A DNA stretch of 11,402 bases from Balneolales bacterium (GCA_007135895.1 SLHZ01000259.1:1-11402); one strand, 5' to 3'; positions 1 to 7,042 are shown, numbered from the stretch's first letter. Notes: generated by a model from the letters alone, not told the origin. Made by a program: numbers and translations.

Positions 1-420
1 AACACCGTTACCGCCCCGAAAATCCAGTCACTGGTAAAACCGCTGCTGAAACGAGAGGCCCTGATGGTCCAGCCGTTTCTCGATGAAATAATACAAACCG
101 GGGAAGATACGCTCATGGTACTCGATGGCGTGTTTACCCATGCCGTTCGAAAAAAGGCCAAACCCGGTGATTTCCGGGTACAGGACGATCATGGCGGCAC
201 CGTCCACCCCTGCCGGCCGGAACCGGAACAGATCGAACTGGCCGAACAGGCCATGGCGGCCTGCTCGCCCGAACCCGCGTACGGCCGGGTCGATATGATT
301 CGCGACACCGAAGGCCGCTGGTCCGTCATGGAGCTGGAACTGATCGAACCGGAACTGTGGCTGCGCTATCACCCGCCGGCAGCCGATCCCTTTGCCCGGG
401 CCATAGCCCGGCTGATCTGA
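1..420 (+). CDS. ATP-grasp domain ligase, C-terminal part (5' truncated by window edge)
   Basis: The reading frame is open from base 1 and ends at TGA 418-420, so the gene starts before the window and about 139 codons are visible. The segment matches the C-terminal half of ATP-grasp enzymes of the RimK/glutathione-synthetase type. A strand-turn-strand (VLDGVFTHAVRKK) and a basic-glycine loop (KPGDFRVQDDHGG) are followed by an acidic metal/ATP-binding stretch, MELELIEPELWL, near the end. Enzymes of this fold use ATP to join a carboxylate to an amine or thiol through an acyl-phosphate; the substrate cannot be told from this part. It is separated from the hdr operon by 93 bases of AT-rich DNA and is probably an independent transcription unit. 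The family call is good; the specific function is unknown. Confidence 0.8.
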   Translation, partial: NTVTAPKIQSLVKPLLKREALMVQPFLDEIIQTGEDTLMVLDGVFTHAVRKKAKPGDFRVQDDHGGTVHPCRPEPEQIELAEQAMAACSPEPAYGRVDMIRDTEGRWSVMELELIEPELWLRYHPPAADPFARAIARLI

Positions 421-477
421 AGCGGGTTTAGCGCCATTTTTTTTATGAAAATTCGTCGGATCACAGTATCTTAGTGC

Positions 478-498
478 TTGAAAATTCTATTTTTTCAA
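478..498. promoter_or_regulatory. Perfect 7-bp dyad upstream of hdrC, candidate operator
   Basis: TTGAAAA (478-484) and TTTTCAA (492-498) are exact inverted repeats with a 7-base spacer, in the AT-rich leader 15 bases before the first hdrC ATG. It resembles a dimeric regulator site. The 21-bp span and sequence do not match the 18-bp TTGTGA-N6-TCACAA type Rex sites that are known for flx-hdr operons. A weak TAnnTTTG-like box (TATCTTAG, 467-474) lies just upstream, so promoter and operator could overlap. Seen: the dyad. Inferred: the regulatory role. Confidence 0.4.
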
Positions 499-503
499 AC
501 TGC

Positions 504-527
504 CTGACGCACCATGAAAGGCGTCAG
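504..527 (+). promoter_or_regulatory. Hairpin/dyad enclosing the first hdrC ATG
   Basis: CTGACGC (504-510) and GCGTCAG (521-527) are perfect 7-bp inverted repeats with a 10-base loop, and the loop contains the ATG at 514. In RNA this GC-rich stem would place that start codon in a hairpin loop; in DNA it could be a second operator. It either controls initiation of hdrC or shows that the true start is the next in-frame ATG at 541, just downstream of the stem. Neither ATG has a visible Shine-Dalgarno sequence. Confidence 0.45.
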
Positions 528-1098
528 CCCAATATCATTTATGGCGGAACATCCCACTCATTCTGTGGAAACGCCTGCGCAGAAAATATTTGACCATACA
601 GGCGAGTCACTCTCACGCTGTTATCAGTGTGGAAAATGTACGGCTGGTTGTCCCATGTCCGAGGAGATGGATATCACCCCAAGCCGGATGATGCGCATGT
701 TGCAATATGATGACCCGGCCATGGAAGAGGAAGCCCTGCGCTCCTATTCCGTCTGGCTCTGTCTCACTTGCGGCACCTGCCTGGCCCGATGTCCGCAGGA
801 GATCGACATCCCCGGGGTCATGGACTTTCTCAGAACAGAATCCCTGCGAAAGGGGATGATGAATCCTTCCGCCAAAAATATTGTCAGCTTCCAGAAATCC
901 TTCATCGATTCCCTGAGACTCACCGGGATGCTGTACGAAGTGGGACTCGTGGCGGGGTACAAGGCCCGAACCTGGAAGCTTTTCCAGGACATGAGCCTGG
1001 TGCCCTGGCTCTTTTTGAAAGGCAAGCTGAACCTCCTGCCCCACCGGGTAAAGGATCGTAAAACCGTTAAAAAAATATTCCGGGAAACGGTGAAATAA
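514..1098 (+). CDS. hdrC: HdrC-like 4Fe-4S subunit of heterodisulfide reductase complex
   Basis: Cytoplasmic iron-sulfur protein that relays electrons from HdrA to the catalytic HdrB. It has two [4Fe-4S] motifs, C36-x2-C39-x2-C42-x3-C46-P (RCYQCGKCTAGCP) and C83-x2-C86-x2-C89-x3-C93-P (CLTCGTCLARCP), separated by a helical segment. A basic helical C-terminal region without cysteines follows. Both features and the length (194 aa, or 185 aa from the second start) are standard for HdrC. The start is uncertain: the longest frame begins at ATG 514 inside a hairpin loop, while ATG 541 (MAEHP...) lies just beyond the stem, and neither has a Shine-Dalgarno sequence. It is first in the operon and 36 bases ahead of hdrB. 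No low-complexity insertion is present, unlike hdrB and three flx genes. Confidence 0.93.
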   Translation: MKGVSPISFMAEHPTHSVETPAQKIFDHTGESLSRCYQCGKCTAGCPMSEEMDITPSRMMRMLQYDDPAMEEEALRSYSVWLCLTCGTCLARCPQEIDIPGVMDFLRTESLRKGMMNPSAKNIVSFQKSFIDSLRLTGMLYEVGLVAGYKARTWKLFQDMSLVPWLFLKGKLNLLPHRVKDRKTVKKIFRETVK

Positions 1099-1134
1099 CC
1101 GTCTTCCGACCGAAAACATATTCCAGAACAACCG

Positions 1135-2202
1135 ATGTCAAGAACCGGCTACTATCCCGGATGCTCCCTCAAGGGAACAGCCCGGGAATATGAGGAATCA
1201 CTGCTGGCGGTAGCCGAAAAGGCCGGCCGGCCGCTCGCGGAGATCGCGGACTGGAACTGCTGCGGGGCGACGGCGGCACACGGAACCAGCCATGAACTCG
1301 CCATAGCGCTCCCGGCGCGGGTGCTGGCCCAGGCGATAACCGGAGGCATGGAGGAACTGCTGGTTCCCTGTTCGGGATGCTATAACCGGCTCATGGTCAC
1401 CCGGCACGAACTGTCCCGCGACCCGGCCCTCCGGGATAAAATTTCGAAAATGATCGGCGCGGACCTGAAAACGCCTGTCCGGATCCTCAATGTCCTGGAG
1501 TGGCTGGAAACGATACTGGCCCCCGGCACGGAAGACCCGGACCACGTTGCCGACCAGGATCCGGGCCAGGACCCGCCCCGCGGTGACATCCCCGTGCGCG
1601 ATGACGTCCCGACCCAGGGTGACGCCCTCAAGCCTGACCACGATTCAGGCCATAGTGATGCCGGCGACCACGACCCTGATCCTGTCCGGGAACTCATCAC
1701 GCATCCCTTTAATCACAAGGTGGCCTGCTATTACGGCTGCTTCCTCACACGTCCCGTGGATGTCCTGAAGCCGGACTCTGCCGAGTATCCGATGGCGATG
1801 GACCAGCTCATGGAACGGGCCGGGGCCACACCGGTGGACTGGGAATTCAAGGTGGAGTGCTGCGGTGCCGCCTTTGCCGTCTCGCGGACCACCACCATAG
1901 CCCGGCTCTCTGGTCTTATTCTTGAAAACGCGGTCCGCCGGGGCGCGGAGGCCATCATCGTGGCCTGTCCCCTGTGCCACGCCAACATGGATCTGCGCCG
2001 CGACGCTATCCAAAAAGAGCGAAACCGGGAGATCGACCTGCCGGTCCTGTACCTGCCGCAAGCCATTGGACTGGCGATGGGCATAGAACCCCGCCAGCTG
2101 GGACTTCATCGTCACAGAGTGCCGGTCACCTTTTCGCTGAACCCCCGCAACGGCGCCCCGGATCAGAAACCGGAACCCAGAACCGCCAAACAGCCGGCAT
2201 AA
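1135..2202 (+). CDS. hdrB: HdrB-like catalytic subunit with two CCG domains and a repeat insertion
   Basis: Likely the disulfide-reducing subunit: in characterised HdrB, two CCG domains (C-x31-39-CC-x35-36-C-x2-C) hold noncubane [4Fe-4S] clusters that cleave the disulfide. Both are complete. Domain 1 has C10, C42-C43 and C79-x2-C82 (PCSGC). Domain 2 has C198, C202, C242-C243 and C278-x2-C281 (ACPLC). At 355 aa it is about 55 residues longer than usual. The excess is an Asp/Pro/Gly/His-rich linker at about residues 130-184, exactly between the two domains and built on a hexapeptide period. In bacteria without coenzyme M/B the substrate is often a DsrC-type protein disulfide or an unknown thiol; no dsrC is in view. 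No clear Shine-Dalgarno precedes ATG 1135. hdrA follows after 10 bases. Confidence 0.93.
   Translation: MSRTGYYPGCSLKGTAREYEESLLAVAEKAGRPLAEIADWNCCGATAAHGTSHELAIALPARVLAQAITGGMEELLVPCSGCYNRLMVTRHELSRDPALRDKISKMIGADLKTPVRILNVLEWLETILAPGTEDPDHVADQDPGQDPPRGDIPVRDDVPTQGDALKPDHDSGHSDAGDHDPDPVRELITHPFNHKVACYYGCFLTRPVDVLKPDSAEYPMAMDQLMERAGATPVDWEFKVECCGAAFAVSRTTTIARLSGLILENAVRRGAEAIIVACPLCHANMDLRRDAIQKERNREIDLPVLYLPQAIGLAMGIEPRQLGLHRHRVPVTFSLNPRNGAPDQKPEPRTAKQPA
1579..1686 (+). repeat. 18-bp periodic tandem repeat inside hdrB (hexapeptide linker)
   Basis: Six degenerate 18-bp units in frame, reading as hexapeptides RGDIPV, RDDVPT, QGDALK, PDHDSG, HSDAGD, HDPDPV. The first three share x-(G/D)-D-(I/V/A)-(P/L)-x. 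Similar Asp/Pro/Gln-rich sequence extends upstream to about 1531. The repeat is degenerate, strongly acidic, without cysteine or predicted structure, and lies between the two catalytic domains. Confidence 0.6.
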
Positions 2203-2212
2203 GGAGAAAAGA

Positions 2213-4207
2213 ATGTCACGAATCGGAATTTTTATCTGCCACTGCGGTGAAAACATATCCGGCACGGTCGACTGCGGCCGGGTCGCCGGTGAGTGCGGCA
2301 ACATACCGGGAGTGACCCACAGTGTGGATTACAAATACATGTGCTCCGATCCGGGACAGACCATCATCAAGGAGGCCATCCGCGAGAATAGACTGGATGG
2401 CGTGGTGATCGGTTCCTGCTCCCCCCGTATGCACGAAAAGACCTTCCGCAAGGCCTGCGCGGATGCCGGCCTCAACCCTTTCCTGTGCGAAATGGCCAAC
2501 CTCCGGGAACACTGCTCCTGGGTGCATGAAAAAAGTGACGCCACGACCGACAAGGCCATCAGCCTGATTCGCATTCTGGTCGAAAAAGTAAAAAGAAACC
2601 AGCCGTTACAGCCCATCCGGGTCCCGATGACCAAACGAGCCCTGGTGATCGGGGGCGGAATTGCCGGTATCCAGGCCAGTCTCGATATCGCCAACGCGGG
2701 CCATCCGGTTATCCTGGTGGAACGGGAACCTTCGATCGGCGGCCACATGGCCCAGCTCTCGGAGACCTTTCCCACACTGGACTGTTCGCAGTGTATTTTG
2801 ACTCCGCGGATGGTGGAGGTGGCCCAGCATCCCAACATAACCCTGTACACGTATTCCGAACTGGAGAGCCTGGAGGGATTCGTAGGCAACTTCAAGGCGC
2901 GCATCCGGAAGAAAGCCCGCGGTATCGACGAGTCACTATGCACCGGATGTGGTCTTTGCACGACCAAGTGTCCGACCAAAAAAATCCCGAGTGAGTTCAA
3001 TACCGGTCTGGGGCAGCGTCCCGGCATCTTCGTCCCCTTCCCGCAAGCCGTTCCCAACATACCGGTGATCGACCAGGAAAACTGCCGGTACCATCTTAAA
3101 GGCAAATGCGGACTCTGCGCGAAAATCTGTCCGACCGGAGCCATCCGTTTCGATCAGGAAGACGAAATCATCGAGGCCGAGATCGGCGCAGTGGTGGTCG
3201 CCACCGGGTTTGATGTCCTGAAGACCGATTTCTTCCCCGAATACGGGTACGGCAGATATCCCGATGTGATTACCGGACTGCAGTTTGAGCGGCTGGCTTC
3301 GGCATCCGGGCCCACCATGGGAGAGATACGGCGACCCTCCGACGGTAAAATTGCCGAATCCGTGGTCTTTGTCGCTTGTGCCGGCTCGCGCGACGCCGCC
3401 AAAGGCAAGCCCTACTGCTCCAAGATATGCTGTATGTACACCGCCAAGCACGCCATGCTGTACAAGCACAAGGTGCACCATGGCCAGGCCCATGTGTTTT
3501 ACATGGATATCCGGGCGGGTGGCAAAATGTACGATGAGTTTGTGCGCCGGGCGATCGAGGAAGATCATGTCAACTACCTGCGCGGACGCGTTTCGAAGAT
3601 ATACGAAGAAGACGGTCAGCTTGTGGTGAAAGGGGCCGACACCCTGCTCGACCACCGGCCGGTGGAAATAAAGGCGGACCTGGTGGTCCTGGCCACCGCC
3701 GGAGTGGCCAACAATGGCGCCGAAGAACTGGCCCAGAAGCTGCATGTGAGCTATGACGCCTACAATTTCTTTGCCGAGGCACACCCCAAGCTCATGCCGG
3801 TTGAGACGAATACCGCCGGTATTTTTCTCGCGGGAGCCTGTCAGTCGCCCAAAGACATACCGGAGTCCGTTTCGCAAGCCTCCGGTGCGGCCGGCAAGGT
3901 ATCGGCACTCTTCGGCCAGAGAAAAGAACTGGAACGCGATCCCATGGTGGCCGTGGTCAACCGTACCGCGCCGCCGCTGTTTTCGACCTGTATGGGCTGC
4001 TTCCTCTGTGAGAGCGCCTGTCCGTACCATGCCATCGAAAAAGAGGAGATTCGCGGCCGGAACGGAGATCTTATCAAGACCGTCGCCAAAGTCAATGAAG
4101 GCCTCTGCCAGGGTTGCGGAACCTGCGTGGCCCTGTGCAAGTCCAAGTCCATCGATCTGATGGGGTATTCGAACCAGCAGATGTATGCTGAAATCAAAGC
4201 ATTGTAA
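2213..4207 (+). CDS. hdrA: HdrA-like FAD and iron-sulfur electron-bifurcating subunit
   Basis: Central flavoprotein of the complex; in characterised HdrA the FAD bifurcates electrons between ferredoxin and the HdrBC branch. Domains in order: an N-terminal domain with FICHCGENISG and GSCSPRMHEKTFR (67-79); a Rossmann FAD site GGGIAG (147-152); the LDCSQCIL motif (C191, C194); an inserted ferredoxin domain with C243/246/249/253 and C291/299/302/306; the conserved cysteines C389, C402, C406, C407 of the FAD domain, which in HdrA bind an atypical [4Fe-4S] cluster; and a C-terminal ferredoxin with C593/596/599/603 and C632/635/638/642. The last motif ends in Cys-Lys rather than Cys-Pro. Length (664 aa) is normal and no repeat insertion is present. 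AAGGAG (2201-2206) precedes ATG 2213 at good spacing and overlaps the hdrB stop, which fixes the start. Confidence 0.95.
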   Translation: MSRIGIFICHCGENISGTVDCGRVAGECGNIPGVTHSVDYKYMCSDPGQTIIKEAIRENRLDGVVIGSCSPRMHEKTFRKACADAGLNPFLCEMANLREHCSWVHEKSDATTDKAISLIRILVEKVKRNQPLQPIRVPMTKRALVIGGGIAGIQASLDIANAGHPVILVEREPSIGGHMAQLSETFPTLDCSQCILTPRMVEVAQHPNITLYTYSELESLEGFVGNFKARIRKKARGIDESLCTGCGLCTTKCPTKKIPSEFNTGLGQRPGIFVPFPQAVPNIPVIDQENCRYHLKGKCGLCAKICPTGAIRFDQEDEIIEAEIGAVVVATGFDVLKTDFFPEYGYGRYPDVITGLQFERLASASGPTMGEIRRPSDGKIAESVVFVACAGSRDAAKGKPYCSKICCMYTAKHAMLYKHKVHHGQAHVFYMDIRAGGKMYDEFVRRAIEEDHVNYLRGRVSKIYEEDGQLVVKGADTLLDHRPVEIKADLVVLATAGVANNGAEELAQKLHVSYDAYNFFAEAHPKLMPVETNTAGIFLAGACQSPKDIPESVSQASGAAGKVSALFGQRKELERDPMVAVVNRTAPPLFSTCMGCFLCESACPYHAIEKEEIRGRNGDLIKTVAKVNEGLCQGCGTCVALCKSKSIDLMGYSNQQMYAEIKAL

Positions 4208-4218
4208 CCGATTCCGAC

Positions 4219-4911
4219 ATGAGTCAATTTGAACCGAAAATCGCAGCATTTGTGTGCAACTGGTGTACGTACGCCGGAGCGGATCTGACCGGGACCAGCC
4301 GGATCAAATATGCGCCGAACGTGCGGATCCTGCGTTTTCCCTGCACCGGCCGGGTCGATTTCATGCTCCTGATGAAAGCCTTTGCCAGCGGTGTGGACGG
4401 GATTATCGTTTCGGGCTGCCATCCCAACGATTGTCACTATACCTCCGGAAATTTTCATGCCCGTCGCCGCTGGATCGTCTTCAAGTCCCTGCTCGATTTT
4501 ATCGGGATCGACACGAGGCGCATCACTTTTTCCTGGGTCTCGGCCGCCGAAGGCGCCAAGTGGGCCGGACTGGTGAATTCGTTCACCGACGAGATCCGGA
4601 CACTGGGCCCCTACAGCGAATACCAGCGGATCCTGCCGCCGGAGGGTCTGTATAATGCGCTCTTCAAACGCTTTGATGCCGTTCTTTCCGGGGACAGCTT
4701 CCCGGGTTCGGCCGCAGCTGGTCAGGCCGTAGGTGGTCAGGCCGCCGCTGGTCAGGACGTGGCTGGTCAGGCCGCAGCCGGTCAGCCGGATGGTGGCGAA
4801 GTCGAAGGGAATAAAAACCTCTTTCAGGGATCGGCAGCCGGCCAGCCGGAAGATGTGAAAGGGGACGGGATCGTCAGCAGCATAAGCAAGAATGGAGGCG
4901 CCAGACGATGA
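4219..4911 (+). CDS. flxD: FlxD / MvhD-like [2Fe-2S] subunit with a repeat-built C-terminal tail
   Basis: Adaptor that passes electrons from the Flx module to HdrA. The N-terminal ~140 residues are a standard MvhD-type domain, with C13-x2-C16 (CNWC), C42 (FPCTGRVD) and C67-x4-C72 (GCHPNDCHY), the five cysteines associated with a [2Fe-2S] cluster. The rest (about 155-230) is an Ala/Gly/Gln-rich tail made from 15-bp repeats and is absent from ordinary MvhD proteins of about 140 aa. The gene starts 11 bases after hdrA without a clear Shine-Dalgarno, and its TGA overlaps the flxC start as ATGA (4908-4911), implying translational coupling. The domain call is firm; the role of the tail is unknown. 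Confidence 0.9.
   Translation: MSQFEPKIAAFVCNWCTYAGADLTGTSRIKYAPNVRILRFPCTGRVDFMLLMKAFASGVDGIIVSGCHPNDCHYTSGNFHARRRWIVFKSLLDFIGIDTRRITFSWVSAAEGAKWAGLVNSFTDEIRTLGPYSEYQRILPPEGLYNALFKRFDAVLSGDSFPGSAAAGQAVGGQAAAGQDVAGQAAAGQPDGGEVEGNKNLFQGSAAGQPEDVKGDGIVSSISKNGGARR
4711..4800 (+). repeat. 15-bp tandem repeat in flxD tail (pentapeptide AxAGQ)
   Basis: Five clear 15-bp units at 4711, 4726, 4741, 4756 and 4771 encode AAAGQ, AVGGQ, AAAGQ, DVAGQ, AAAGQ; a degenerate sixth (4786-4800) encodes PDGGE. GGTCAG recurs at the end of the five good units. A stray copy, SAAGQPED, reappears further downstream near 4830-4855. The repeat codes for a flexible, uncharged Ala-Gly-Gln linker. Confidence 0.85.
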
Positions 4912-5849
4912 CAGAGCAATTACAACAACAGGCACGCAAGTTACTTGATGACCAGGAAGTGAACCTGATCATCGGCTATGGTGAAGGCTCGGCCCGGGCG
5001 GTTCGCGCCGTGTTTGTCCGTTCCCCGGAAGAAACCGAAAAACTGATACTGGACGAACGCTGTACGGCCAACCTGGCGGTCTATCTGAATAAAAAAGAGA
5101 TTCGCGCCCTCGGGAAACCCGCGATCGTGGCACGGCCATCCGTCCAGCGATCGATTGTCCAGCTGGCCGTGGAAAATCAGCTTGCCAACGGTGATATCAC
5201 CGTTATCGGCATCGATGATGACGGTACGCTGACCCTCTTTTCGGATCTGGACAAACTGGGAGAGCATGTTTTAGCCCAAGCACCGCTGCGCGGTGACAGC
5301 CCGATCGCATCATCCGGCAGCCGTTCCGCCAGCAGTGAAGCGTCCTCGTCTGGTGAAGCGTCTTCTTCCCCGGAATCATCAGCGTCCACGGAATCACCCC
5401 ATTCCCCTGAATCACCCCATTCCCCTGAAATGGACGAAGAGCGGGTCCGGAAGCTCAGCAGTTTGCCCATGGAAGAGCGGTTCGCCTTCTGGATGTCGGA
5501 ATTTGCCGAATGCCTGAAGTGTTACGCCTGCCGCGCCGCCTGTCCGCTATGCTATTGCGAACGCTGCACGGTGGATTGCAACCAGCCCCAGTGGGTATCG
5601 GTCCCGGCCCATCCGCTGGGCAATCTGGAGTGGCATGTCATGCGCGCGATGCATCTCGCCGGGCGCTGCACCGAATGCGGGGCCTGTTACGATGCCTGCC
5701 CGGTGGACATCCCCCTTCACCTCCTTACACAAAAGATGCATGACAATATGGAGGAGGCTTTCGGGACCTCATCCGGTGAGAAGAAGGACAAACCCGTCTT
5801 TCCTCTGAACTCCTTCCGACCCGACGACAAAGAAGATTTTTTCCGGTAG
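4908..5849 (+). CDS. flxC: FlxC-like 4Fe-4S protein with a Ser/Glu/Pro repeat insertion
   Basis: Iron-sulfur subunit of the Flx module, expected to carry electrons between FlxA/FlxB and FlxD. The N-terminal ~125 residues form a cysteine-free alpha/beta domain. Residues about 128-175 are a Ser/Glu/Pro/His hexapeptide-repeat linker. The C-terminal domain holds twelve cysteines: C202-x2-C205-x2-C208-x3-C212, then C215, C217, C220, C224 (within CPLCYCERCTVDC), then C254-x2-C257-x2-C260-x3-C264-P. This matches the dicluster-type ferredoxin region of FlxC and related hydrogenase/formate dehydrogenase beta-type proteins. Without the linker the length is about 265 aa. GGAGG (4894-4898) sits 9 bases before ATG 4908, which also overlaps the flxD stop. 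flxB follows after 5 bases. Confidence 0.85.
   Translation: MTEQLQQQARKLLDDQEVNLIIGYGEGSARAVRAVFVRSPEETEKLILDERCTANLAVYLNKKEIRALGKPAIVARPSVQRSIVQLAVENQLANGDITVIGIDDDGTLTLFSDLDKLGEHVLAQAPLRGDSPIASSGSRSASSEASSSGEASSSPESSASTESPHSPESPHSPEMDEERVRKLSSLPMEERFAFWMSEFAECLKCYACRAACPLCYCERCTVDCNQPQWVSVPAHPLGNLEWHVMRAMHLAGRCTECGACYDACPVDIPLHLLTQKMHDNMEEAFGTSSGEKKDKPVFPLNSFRPDDKEDFFR
5334..5426 (+). repeat. 18-bp tandem repeat in flxC (hexapeptide xExxxS)
   Basis: Five 18-bp units from 5334 to 5423 encode SEASSS, GEASSS, PESSAS, TESPHS, PESPHS, with a Pro-Glu half unit following. In another phase, GAATCACCCCATTCCCCT is duplicated exactly at 5391-5408 and 5409-5426. Perfect identity of that pair points to recent duplication by slippage. 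The encoded segment is acidic, Ser-rich and presumably disordered, and it joins the N-terminal domain to the ferredoxin domain. Confidence 0.85.
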
Positions 5850-5854
5850 TCATC

Positions 5855-7042
5855 ATGATTAAAAGAGCATTTATCACCGAATCATCCCTGGCCGGCCTCA
5901 TCGGGCAACTGGCGGAATCCGGTCGCCGGGTACTTGGACCGGTCCGATCGGGGAACCGGGTCATGTTCAAGGAAGTCTGTTCGATGGAAGAGGTCGATAT
6001 AGATCATATTGTTACGACCGTATCGCCCAAAGAGGCCCTGCTTCCGCGATGCGAAGAGATCGTACGCTGGAAAAACCAGGGAAAAGAGACCCTGATGGCC
6101 GACGAAAACAATCCCGCTGTCCCGACGGTCGTCTATGGCCTGCGTCCGTGCGATGCCCGTTCGGTGGAAGCGCTCCATGCCGTCTATACCTGGGATACGG
6201 ATGATGGTTTTTTCCTCTCCAAATACGATACCACGACCTTCATTACGCTGAGCTGCCGGCATTGCGACGAACATTGTTTCTGCGTGGCTACCGGTGGTGG
6301 CCCCGGCGATACGGCCGGAAGCGACCTACTGCTCACCGCGCTGGAGGATGGGCTCTATCTGGTGGAAATCGTGAGCGAAAAGGGTCAGGCGCTGGCTAAC
6401 GAATATGACAGCTTTTTCACGATGGCTCACCCGGGCGTGATGGCTGGTTCCGGCGCGGAATCCGGACACGGCGCGGCGGCAAATCCGGGCGGTGCCACTC
6501 AATCGGGTGCGACGGCCCAGTCCGGCGCCGAAGCCCCATCCGGCACGACGGCCCAGTCCGACGCGGAAGCCCGGCACGGCACAACGGCCGCCCCCAGCCC
6601 GGATCAGATCGACAAAGAATCCTATCTGGCCGATGTTGAAAAGCACTTCGACCTTGATACCCTCCGCGAACGGCTGGAGAAAGCCTTCGACGGACCGGTG
6701 TGGGAGGAGCAGTCGCTTCGGTGCCTGGGATGCGGCGCCTGCGCGTTTGTGTGTCCGACCTGTTCGTGCTTTGATATTCAGGACGAGACCTACGGCACCA
6801 CCGGTCAGCGGCTTCGCTGCTGGGATACCTGCGGCCTCGGTCAGTTCACGATTCACACATCGGGACACAATCCCCGCGAGACGCAGGCCCAGCGATGGCG
6901 CCAGCGGATCATGCACAAGTTTTCCTACGGCTACAATCGTCTGAACATCACCGGCTGTGTCGGATGCGGACGCTGTTCCCGGGCCTGTCCGGCCGACATG
7001 AACCTGGCCGAACACCTTATCGATATTGCAGGAGCGAAATAA
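5855..7042 (+). CDS. flxB: FlxB-like subunit, AsrA/sulfhydrogenase-beta family 4Fe-4S protein, with repeat insertion
   Basis: Member of the family that includes anaerobic sulfite reductase subunit A and sulfhydrogenase subunit beta, and the FlxB position in flx-hdr operons. The N-terminal domain shows the family signature GLRPCDARSVEAL (C99) and a cysteine group C134-x2-C137-x3-C141-x-C143 (CRHCDEHCFC). The C-terminal dicluster has C290/C293/C296/C300 (CLGCGACAFVCP) with C303 and C305, and C368/C371/C374/C378 (CVGCGRCSRACP). Between them, about residues 196-250, is an Ala/Ser/Gly/Thr/Gln-rich insertion; removing it gives about 340 aa, normal for the family. It probably takes electrons from the FlxA flavin. 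No Shine-Dalgarno precedes ATG 5855, 5 bases after flxC, and its stop abuts the flxA start. Confidence 0.87.
   Translation: MIKRAFITESSLAGLIGQLAESGRRVLGPVRSGNRVMFKEVCSMEEVDIDHIVTTVSPKEALLPRCEEIVRWKNQGKETLMADENNPAVPTVVYGLRPCDARSVEALHAVYTWDTDDGFFLSKYDTTTFITLSCRHCDEHCFCVATGGGPGDTAGSDLLLTALEDGLYLVEIVSEKGQALANEYDSFFTMAHPGVMAGSGAESGHGAAANPGGATQSGATAQSGAEAPSGTTAQSDAEARHGTTAAPSPDQIDKESYLADVEKHFDLDTLRERLEKAFDGPVWEEQSLRCLGCGACAFVCPTCSCFDIQDETYGTTGQRLRCWDTCGLGQFTIHTSGHNPRETQAQRWRQRIMHKFSYGYNRLNITGCVGCGRCSRACPADMNLAEHLIDIAGAK
6506..6601 (+). repeat. 36-bp (2 x 18) tandem repeat in flxB
   Basis: Units 6506-6541 (GATAQSGAEAPS) and 6542-6577 (GTTAQSDAEARH) are 12-codon repeats, followed by a partial third starting GTTAA at 6578. 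Each splits into two related hexapeptides, so the basic period is again 18 bp. Degenerate Ser/Gly/Ala-rich sequence extends upstream to about 6440. The insertion separates the family-signature domain from the C-terminal ferredoxin domain. Confidence 0.78.

Noticed and set aside
421..447. Possible rho-independent terminator after the ATP-grasp gene
   Set aside because: A run of eight T follows GCGCCA, but the only stem is about 3 bp (GCG/CGC), too weak to call.
478..498. Rex-binding site upstream of hdrC
   Set aside because: Rex sites are 18-bp palindromes of the TTGTGA/TTGTTA type; this dyad is 21 bp with TTGAAAA arms and a 7-base centre.
2936..4249. Long open frame of 437 codons on the - strand opposite hdrA
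   Set aside because: hdrA on the + strand is unmistakable with all its cysteine motifs; the antisense frame is a by-product of GC-rich codon use and has no recognisable domain.
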